A DNA stretch of 11,857 nucleotides from CAYHPY01 sp964358485 (lineage in GTDB: Bacteria; Elusimicrobiota; Elusimicrobia; UBA1565; UBA9628), in the NCBI GenBank assembly GCA_964358485.1, contig CAYHPY010000109.1:1-11857 (forward strand). Reading direction: 5' to 3'. Shown piece by piece: positions 6,117-11,857 of the stretch. Under the pieces are notes generated by a model. It ran no database searches and was not told where the DNA came from. It worked only from the letters and a program-made list of their open reading frames with translations. A program made the translations under genes and the position numbers. Each line of letters starts with the position of its first letter. The stretch's first letter is position 1.

Positions 6117-7709
6117 TCAGGAACACAAGGCTGCTAGAAGTTGGGCCAAGCTCTTGGCGAACAGATTCAGCGCGCCGGCGATCCGCTTGGCCGCTCCCGG
6201 ATTTTCTTTATGATAGGCCCGCCCCCAGGTGGATATCTCGACCGTGGTGACCCGCTGGTTCTTCCAAAGGAGGTGTTCGATATTCTTTAGGACCCATTTT
6301 TGACATTTGGAGAGAGAACCGGGACCGCCGGATTCCCAAGAAATATGGCTCCCCAGATAAATTGGGTCGACATTCGTCGCGACCACTCCCGAGCTTTGGG
6401 CTTGGGCATCGAGCTCGTCCGGATCAGAGCATGCCCATTGAGCCAGCGACTTGAGGTATTTCCACTCCGCGTCGCGTCTTCTTAAGATGCCGCCCCAATG
6501 GTCTTCGATGCGTTTTTTTTCATCCTCCCGTTGGGCTTTTCGTTTCGGCTCGTCCCGTTCCCAGAGACGCCTCTCTTCGACTTGCCGTTCTTGGACCTCT
6601 TGCTTTGTCTCATCCCGGGCCTGGGTGAGCCCCGCCCCGCGCAGGTTTTCAAGGATTCGACCGGCCGTTTCGTTGGTGGCCCGCCTCCGTTTTTCGGCCG
6701 ACATGTCGGCCCAGCGGCGCGTGGCGTTTTCCCAGTCTTTGGTCAATTGGGAGGGCGCCGAGGGGGGAAGTAGTTTTAAAAAGAAAAGTTCGGAGGATGA
6801 GCGAAAAGCCGCGGCTTCGCTGGAATCAGGACCGTGATTCTTGAGGATGGAGGCGAGGGCCATAAGTCCGTTTTTAACACGACCCTCGATTTCATCGATT
6901 TCGGCGGGAGATAACCGTGGATCCCGATCCAGCACGGACCGCCGTTTTTCCAGTAAAGCGTGAAGGCCTTCTAGATCTAGAATTTGGTTTAGCCAATCGT
7001 CCGGTTCAAGGTTAAAAACCCTGGTCAGCAAGGGTAGGGTTGCCTGCCGGATTTGGATTTCCTCGGAAATTTTATCCGCGGGCGGGCTTCCGGCCGCCGA
7101 GGCCAGTTCGAGATGCCCGCACTCGTGGTGCATGCAGAGCGCGGAGAAGCCGGGATACTTGAATCCCGACTCGCGTAGGACCACGATGCTGCCTTTGTAA
7201 TGGAGGAAGGAGGGCGCCTCCAACATTTCCGCCGGGGTCCGGAGCCTTCCCCCAGTAACGCGCGATTTGAGGAAATAGCGTCTCGTCCATGTCACCGAGT
7301 TCCTCTCGGACTCCGAAATATTTAGAAGTGGTCCGGACATCGGCCGGGGCTGAATATGGTAATGGTGCGCCGTTAAGTCTAGGTATTTCTGATAAAGCAG
7401 GTGGGTCAAATTGACCGCTCGGGCCTCCTCCAAAAGCAGGCGCGAATACTCCTCTCGGTTGCCGGTTGGCGCGCTCCCCAGGGCATCCGGTGATAAGGGA
7501 AATTGGGGGCGGCCATTGTCATTTCTGGGCGTTCGACTCACGGCCTCGATCGGCTGCATTCGCGCCCAAATCCGGCGCAGGGCGTCCATGGCCCGTCCCG
7601 CTTCTCCAAGGGCCGCCTCAAGTTCAATTGTCTGATCCGCGCTGGGTTTAATGGGTTGAGCGGCGGTGGGGCAAGCAAGGAGGATTCCTAGAGGGAGGAA
7701 ATTTATCAA
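6117..7709 (-). CDS. Secreted HExxH zincin-like protein with a charged helical region
   Basis: I do not recognise the family. From the TTG at 7709 the protein has 530 residues. It opens with a short signal peptide (INFLPLGILLACPTAAQ) ending near residue 18. The key motif is HHECGH (194-199, DNA 7113-7130), a HExxH zinc site (H195, E196, H199) in a hydrophobic helix context FSALCMHHECGHLELA. E216/E217, about 18 residues later in ISEEIQIRQA, could be the third ligand as in gluzincins. Residues 325-415 are Lys/Arg/Glu-rich and probably form a long helix or coiled coil. The C-terminus is helical. The open frame continues upstream of 7709, but that part has no signal peptide, overlaps the neighbouring gene and looks like shadow reading. 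TTG shares TTGA with the preceding stop, implying coupling. It is the last gene of a three-gene exported module of lower GC than the atp region. It may be a protease or an inactive relative. Confidence 0.72.
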   Translation of the reverse strand: MINFLPLGILLACPTAAQPIKPSADQTIELEAALGEAGRAMDALRRIWARMQPIEAVSRTPRNDNGRPQFPLSPDALGSAPTGNREEYSRLLLEEARAVNLTHLLYQKYLDLTAHHYHIQPRPMSGPLLNISESERNSVTWTRRYFLKSRVTGGRLRTPAEMLEAPSFLHYKGSIVVLRESGFKYPGFSALCMHHECGHLELASAAGSPPADKISEEIQIRQATLPLLTRVFNLEPDDWLNQILDLEGLHALLEKRRSVLDRDPRLSPAEIDEIEGRVKNGLMALASILKNHGPDSSEAAAFRSSSELFFLKLLPPSAPSQLTKDWENATRRWADMSAEKRRRATNETAGRILENLRGAGLTQARDETKQEVQERQVEERRLWERDEPKRKAQREDEKKRIEDHWGGILRRRDAEWKYLKSLAQWACSDPDELDAQAQSSGVVATNVDPIYLGSHISWESGGPGSLSKCQKWVLKNIEHLLWKNQRVTTVEISTWGRAYHKENPGAAKRIAGALNLFAKSLAQLLAALCS

Positions 7710-8266
7710 AGAACCTCGAAAGCTGTCGGCGCTGATTCGTATCGGGGGAGACCGCCACCCCCCCTCGGTCCATATACGGCCTTTATGAAATAGCGCCCTC
7801 GGGGGAGGTGCCTGTAGATGTCCAGGGCACGGAATCCGATAGGTCCTTCCGCCCCATCGTGAAACGTCGGCGTTGGGATGATTGATTTTCCGGGCTCTAT
7901 CCAAAGGGGAAGACGGCCGCCGGCGCACGCATGGCCAGTCGAATCATTGGTCCAGCGCTGATTGGGGGAATGAAACGAAATAGTGAAATAGGGGGGACGG
8001 TGAACGGCGGAGGAATCGAATACGACGAAGGCAGTTTGCGCCTCGTTCGCTCCGAGGACCGATTGGTCGCACCAAAATGGATCATCTATTCGAAATGGTT
8101 TTCGCCCGATGTTTCGCAACTTGAGGCGGTACCAGAGCCTGTCACCGGCCCCGATGGATTGACCGGCCAATTCCAATTTAAGCTCGATTGCTGGCGGCGG
8201 GACCATGGGGCGGAGGCAGCCGCAGGCTGCCCCAAAAAGGAGGGTCGTCAGCCAGACTCTTTTCAT
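7706..8266 (-). CDS. Probable lipoprotein with an Ig-like domain, function unknown
   Basis: The 186-residue protein starts with a lipoprotein-type signal, MKRVWLTTLLFGAACGC, with Cys15 (box GAAC) or Cys17 as the likely lipidated residue. The lipobox is not ideal because -3 is Gly. The rest is beta-rich: a strand AIELKLELAG, then DRLWYRLKLRNIGRKPF (42-58), a proline- and aromatic-rich middle, WIEPGKS, and a C-terminal LPRGRYFIKAVYG followed by SAPTAFEVL. This resembles small extracellular Ig-like or BsuPI-like domains, where a strand pair ends in a PG-R-Y-x-hydrophobic pattern; this is inference only. The start overlaps the previous gene's stop (ATGA, 8263-8266) and its stop overlaps the next start (TTGA, 7706-7709), so it is the middle gene of a coupled operon. 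It probably sits on a membrane face next to the zincin-like protein. Confidence 0.7.
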   Translation of the reverse strand: MKRVWLTTLLFGAACGCLRPMVPPPAIELKLELAGQSIGAGDRLWYRLKLRNIGRKPFRIDDPFWCDQSVLGANEAQTAFVVFDSSAVHRPPYFTISFHSPNQRWTNDSTGHACAGGRLPLWIEPGKSIIPTPTFHDGAEGPIGFRALDIYRHLPRGRYFIKAVYGPRGGGGLPRYESAPTAFEVL

Positions 8267-9054
8267 GGCCTTTCCAGGTCCTCGTAGGCGCCGCGAAGGT
8301 CCTCGGCGAAAATAACCGCGTCCTCCATATCGACTTGAAGTTCCGCCAGTTCATCGATGGTTTCCTGCGGCACAAGATCGGCTTCCAGGCGGTCGTCATC
8401 GAACCCGCTGGGGCCGGAGCTCGGGCCGGAAATCGGAACGGCGCGCAGCCGGCGCGCGAACTTGAGGGCCGCTTTATGGGCCAGGACAACGGCTTCGGCT
8501 TGGCGGGCAAGCCTTTCTCTCGACAGGTAGAGGATTCCTTTTTCCTGATAAGTCCGGTAAAGTACGATCGGATCAAGCCCAAGAGAGGTGCTGTCCAGGC
8601 GCCGTTCCTCTTCCTCGATTTGGGCGAGCAAGGCCGCGAGCCGCCAGCGGCAGCGGTAGAGAGGGATCGCGAGAGTGCGCTTGTTGAGTCTACCGTCCGG
8701 GTAGATTCTCTTTAAAGGAAAGAATTGATCATCCTCCAAGGCCGGTCCGACGGCCTTCGTCGCCGGTTTGCCGTACAGGGACATCCCCATGATCGTCAGG
8801 GGCGGGCGGGACTCGATCCATGCGTTATACTCGGCCTGGAGATCCCGGATGTCGGGTGAGCCCGTGTACGCGTCATCCTGATCCAGGACCGGAACTACCC
8901 AAAAGATCGTCCGTCCCAAGGAGTCGGAGTAGCAAATCCCTTCGGGACAGGGGGATCGCTTGAGTTCCGGGGCCGGCGGGGTCGCGGGTTGGCCGTGGAC
9001 GCTCGGGCTGGACAGCAGTGCCGCGAAAAGGTGGGCGATCAAAAGGTAAGGCAT
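8263..9054 (-). CDS. Secreted protein of unknown function, first gene of the exported module
   Basis: From the ATG at 9054 this is a 263-residue protein with a signal peptide MPYLLIAHLFAALLSSPSVHG, likely cleaved near residue 21. The open frame extends upstream to 9189, but that extension has no signal peptide and covers the intergenic region, so I prefer 9054. A GGGGA lies just before the ATG, closer than usual. TACACT at 9069-9064 is a weak -10 that would start transcription only about 3 nt before the ATG; no convincing -35 is visible. The mature protein has a Cys pair (CPEGIC), a beta-rich first half with RTIFWVVPVLDQDD, and a long helical region rich in Arg/Leu/Glu from about residue 130 that ends acidic. 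I recognise no domain. Its stop is coupled to the lipoprotein gene by ATGA. Confidence 0.68.
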   Translation of the reverse strand: MPYLLIAHLFAALLSSPSVHGQPATPPAPELKRSPCPEGICYSDSLGRTIFWVVPVLDQDDAYTGSPDIRDLQAEYNAWIESRPPLTIMGMSLYGKPATKAVGPALEDDQFFPLKRIYPDGRLNKRTLAIPLYRCRWRLAALLAQIEEEERRLDSTSLGLDPIVLYRTYQEKGILYLSRERLARQAEAVVLAHKAALKFARRLRAVPISGPSSGPSGFDDDRLEADLVPQETIDELAELQVDMEDAVIFAEDLRGAYEDLERP

Positions 9055-9289
9055 TTCCCCATTAGTGTACGTTTTGCCTGTTAATAAAACACTGCGGGCG
9101 GCTAAAATTTCAGTAAATTCATCGACCGCCGCATCCCCCCGCCGGAAGAGATTTTTATATATCGAACGACAGTCGATCGGGGGAGACAAGGTCCCACCCC
9201 GGTGCGGCTACCGGCGGTTGGTGGCTCGATGGCCGACGACGCCCGTTTCCATGTTCGGCGGCCCGCCACCTAAGATCAAGATATAGCAA

Positions 9290-9333
9290 ATTGCATATTG
9301 CAATAAAAAATATACCCTGTTATACTATCGGCA
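9290..9333 (+). promoter_or_regulatory. Promoter with overlapping palindromic operator, leaderless start
   Basis: TTGCAA (9298-9303) and TATACT (9321-9326) are separated by exactly 17 bp, and a TGT precedes the -10 (extended -10). Six bases later, at 9333, comes the A of the ATG of the winged-helix gene, so transcription should begin on the start codon itself. A palindrome ATTGCA-TAT-TGCAAT (9290-9304) covers the -35, a natural operator for autorepression by the first gene product. No ribosome binding site is present before 9333, which agrees with leaderless translation. Confidence 0.7.
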
Positions 9334-9857
9334 TGAGGGAAAATCGCGGCCTGAGGCCCCAGGATATCATGGTCCTGCTCAAATTGCTGGCTTCCCGGGG
9401 CAAGGAATGGCGGCAGGTGGACCTGGCGCGGGAACTGGGTTTGTCCCAGTATGAAATCAGCGCGTCTTTGGCGCGCGCGGAGTATTCGGGTTTTTTGGAT
9501 ACTTCAAAGAAGAGGATCAATAAATCGGCCTTGGAGGAATTCCTGCTTCACGGCCTCAAGTACGTCTACCCCGCCAGGCCCGGGGCGATGTGCCGGGGCG
9601 TCCCCACGGCTCATTCGGCGCCTCCCCTCTCCGATCAAATCGCGGCAAGTCCGAACGATCACTATGTCTGGCCCCATGATGAGGGGGAAGTCCGCGGCCA
9701 GGGCATCCCTCCCCTCTATTCGTCCGCGCCGGAAGCCGCTCGGCGTGATCCCGAACTCCATCAACTCTTGGCGCTGGTCGACGCCTTGAGGCTGGGGCGG
9801 GCGAGGGAGCGACAGATCGCGGCCGATGAACTCAGTCGCCGTTTGTATGAGTCCTAG
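9333..9857 (+). CDS. Winged helix-turn-helix regulator, partner of a nucleotidyltransferase
   Basis: The 174-residue protein has an N-terminal MarR/GntR-like winged helix: a first helix DIMVLLKLLASRG (11-23), then the helix-turn-helix VDLARELGLSQYEISASLARAE (29-50), and a wing with YSGFLDTSKKRINKSALEEF. After a linker comes a distinctive C-terminal region: YPARPGAMCRGVPTAHSAPPL (80-99), VWPH and the segment GQGIPPLYSSAPEAA, ending in a helix ALVDALRLGRARERQIA. I recall proteins with this Arg-Gly-x-Pro-Thr and Ala-Pro-Pro-Leu pattern but cannot name the family. I chose the ATG at 9333 because the promoter's predicted start point falls there; a TTG at 9291 would lie in the operator. The gene overlaps the nucleotidyltransferase start by 11 bp or 32 bp. 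The pair looks like antitoxin/regulator plus toxin, as in AbiE systems. Confidence 0.8.
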   Translation: MRENRGLRPQDIMVLLKLLASRGKEWRQVDLARELGLSQYEISASLARAEYSGFLDTSKKRINKSALEEFLLHGLKYVYPARPGAMCRGVPTAHSAPPLSDQIAASPNDHYVWPHDEGEVRGQGIPPLYSSAPEAARRDPELHQLLALVDALRLGRARERQIAADELSRRLYES

Positions 9858-10545
9858 ACAGTCCGGCAACCTCGAGATACTTGGAATCGTCGCCAAGGCC
9901 CTCGGGGGGCTGAGGCAGCGGGTGGTCTTCGTGGGCGGGGCGACCATCGAGCTGTATTTGGCGCCGACCGCGCCCGCGGGACGCCCCACCGACGACGTCG
10001 ATTGCGTGGTGGAGGTGGCAAGCCGGGCCAAGTTTTACGATTTGGAGGAGGAGCTCCGCGGGCTCGGATTCAGGCACCCGATGTCCGCGGGCGCGCCGAT
10101 CTGCCGCTGGGAATACTCTGGAATCCCGGTTGATGTCATGCCGAGCGGGGGCGAGGTCCTTGGCTTCAAAAACCGCTGGTACGCCGGCGGAATGCGCGAT
10201 GCCAGGACGGCTGAGTTGCCGGACGGAAGCCAAATCGAGATTTTCTCACCGCCATGCTTATTGGCGTCGAAAATCGAAGCCTTTCGGGATCGCGGCCGCG
10301 GAGATTATTTCGGAAGTCCTGATTTGGAGGATGTCGTCACCGTTCTGGACGGCTGTCCTTCGCTCAGGGAGGAACTGGGAAAATGTTCGAAGGAGGTCAG
10401 CGCTTTCCTCGCCGGGAGCTTCCGTGAATTCCTGAGCGACGAACGGTTCGTGGACAGCCTCCAAGGCCACATCGAGATCCTCCAGCCGCGCGGCGGAAGG
10501 GCGGCGAAGGTTCTGGAGCTGATGAGAGAATTTGCCGCTGCTTAG
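9847..10545 (+). CDS. AbiEii-like nucleotidyltransferase, probable toxin of a toxin-antitoxin pair
   Basis: This 232-residue protein belongs to the DNA polymerase beta-like nucleotidyltransferase superfamily. Motifs: the glycine pair in VVFVGGATIELY (27-37; G30-G31), the metal-binding D50-x-D52 in PTDDVDCVVE, and the third acidic strand residue D96 in GIPVDVMP. A C-terminal segment LLASKIEAFRDRGRGDYFGS (138-157), followed by LEDVV, matches the K...R..D pattern of AbiEii/AbiGii-type proteins. Such enzymes add nucleotides to tRNA or protein in some toxin-antitoxin and phage-abortive systems; the target here is unknown. An in-frame ATG at 9826 would add seven residues. Neither start has a clear ribosome site, and both overlap the regulator gene, so coupled translation is likely. 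All visible active-site residues are present, so it looks functional. Confidence 0.82.
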   Translation: MSPRQSGNLEILGIVAKALGGLRQRVVFVGGATIELYLAPTAPAGRPTDDVDCVVEVASRAKFYDLEEELRGLGFRHPMSAGAPICRWEYSGIPVDVMPSGGEVLGFKNRWYAGGMRDARTAELPDGSQIEIFSPPCLLASKIEAFRDRGRGDYFGSPDLEDVVTVLDGCPSLREELGKCSKEVSAFLAGSFREFLSDERFVDSLQGHIEILQPRGGRAAKVLELMREFAAA

Positions 10546-10576
10546 TGCTCCAGCCCTCCCGGATTTTCCGCAGCTC

Positions 10577-10606
10577 CCGGTCGGGGGCGAAAAATAATTT
10601 TTCGCC
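10577..10606 (+). terminator. Hairpins after the nucleotidyltransferase gene, possible terminator
   Basis: GGCGAAAAA (10586-10594) and TTTTTCGCC (10598-10606) form a perfect 9-bp stem with a 3-nt loop, directly after a small CCCG/CGGG hairpin (10577-10586). The pairing lies 41 bp past the stop codon at 10545. The T-run is inside the stem rather than after it, so this is at best an atypical terminator. It would insulate the toxin-antitoxin-like unit from the rRNA operon. The bases between here and the rRNA promoter are AT-rich with no gene visible. Confidence 0.4.
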
Positions 10607-10671
10607 GCTCCCGCATTGATTCCATCTATTATCATATTTTATCTTCTATATCATCGGATTCGATCGTAGTT

Positions 10672-10732
10672 CGGAAAAGATTTTTTGTAAATAATGCTTG
10701 ACATTGAATAGGCCGTGTGGTAGAATGTTCCC
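10672..10732 (+). promoter_or_regulatory. rRNA operon promoter
   Basis: A perfect -35 TTGACA (10698-10703), a 17-bp spacer and the -10 TAGAAT (10721-10726, one mismatch to TATAAT) form a strong sigma-70-type promoter. TGG before the -10 gives an extended -10. An A/T-rich stretch (10674-10694) just upstream fits an UP element. The predicted start of transcription is near 10733, about 308 nt before the 16S gene. Confidence 0.85.
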
Positions 10733-11040
10733 GCAGTGGGGCGAATATAATCGCCCGACGGAAATGTAGCGAGTCAATTTGCCTGCGGAAGTATCAGGCC
10801 GACAGGCGAGTGGGTTCGCTTTCGCTCTTTGAAAATTGGTTTTTGCAAGCGAATGGGCGCCCTGTTCTTCGGGACGTTTCCGAAGAGAGGGTTATAAGGA
10901 TTAAGTCGGTGTGTTTCGCCGGATGGAAAGCATCCTGTTCGGTGGAAACAAGGAATTAAGACATCAGAGTCAACTCCAACAACGAAGATGCGGTTCGGAA
11001 GTACCCTTTAAAACCTTAGGGGGGAAAACGCGCCAAGTTT
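10733..11040 (+). other. rRNA operon leader with boxA-like antitermination site
   Basis: This untranslated leader precedes 16S rRNA. It opens with a hairpin (GGGCGA 10739-10744, TCGCCC 10751-10756) near the 5' end of the transcript. GCTCTTTGAAAA (10824-10835) closely matches the boxA core bound by the NusB/NusE antitermination complex. A second short hairpin GGATG/CATCC spans 10921-10935. The short open frames seen here (for example from 10717) run into 16S rRNA or lack ribosome sites, so I read no gene in it. The RNase III processing stem would pair with sequence beyond the window. Confidence 0.7.

Positions 11041-11857
<817 letters not shown>

Noticed and set aside
4696..6126. A 476-codon minus-strand open frame opposite the MBL lipoprotein gene.
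   Set aside because: It covers a gene with a complete metal site on the other strand and has no domain pattern of its own.
6969..6982. A 14-bp perfect palindrome TTCTAGATCTAGAA.
   Set aside because: It lies within the zincin-like gene and simply encodes Ile-Leu-Asp-Leu-Glu; a single copy with no promoter nearby.

Overview
The window looks like the chromosome of an uncultured, deep-branching bacterium. It has a bacterial F1 ATP synthase operon, GC-rich housekeeping genes and the 5' half of a divergent but well-formed 16S rRNA gene. My best guess is an Elusimicrobiota-like lineage, but that is an impression; a 16S placement would decide it.

Layout. (1) 1-1193 (+): the end of the ATP synthase operon, atpD (cut by the left edge) and atpC, joined by an ATGA overlap. 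(2) 1194-1389: a GC-rich gap with a terminator-like hairpin and a structured leader that can pair with the ribosome binding site of the next gene. (3) 1390-2727 (+): a PLP class III aminotransferase related to glutamate-1-semialdehyde aminomutase. (4) 2733-2799: a perfect 24-bp inverted repeat between two converging genes, part of whose last bases forms the stop codon of the gene beyond it. (5) 2799-3971 (-): an (alpha/alpha)6-barrel glycosidase, divergent from (6) 4011-5970 (+): a tightly overlapped trio of rhodanese, exported unknown protein and metallo-beta-lactamase-fold lipoprotein. A perfect terminator-like hairpin covers the junction of the first two. (7) 5971-6116: a short convergent gap in which I see no gene.

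(8) 6117-9054 (-): a three-gene operon of unknown function. All three products carry export signals: a secreted protein, a probable lipoprotein, and a secreted HExxH zincin-like protein with a charged helical region. The genes are joined by ATGA and TTGA overlaps, and GC content is visibly lower than in the atp region. (9) 9290-10545 (+): a promoter with a palindromic operator, apparently driving a leaderless mRNA for a winged-helix regulator and an AbiEii-like nucleotidyltransferase. This arrangement resembles a toxin-antitoxin or abortive-infection pair. (10) 10546-11857 (+): an AT-rich gap, a near-consensus rRNA promoter, a leader of about 300 nt with a boxA-like antiterminator site, and the first ~820 nt of 16S rRNA, cut by the right edge.

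The less ordinary parts are the exported zincin operon, the leaderless regulator/nucleotidyltransferase pair, the ribosome-site-sequestering leader at 1293-1384, and the terminator that contains a start codon at 4371-4409. Every function is assigned by reading motifs; no database search was possible.
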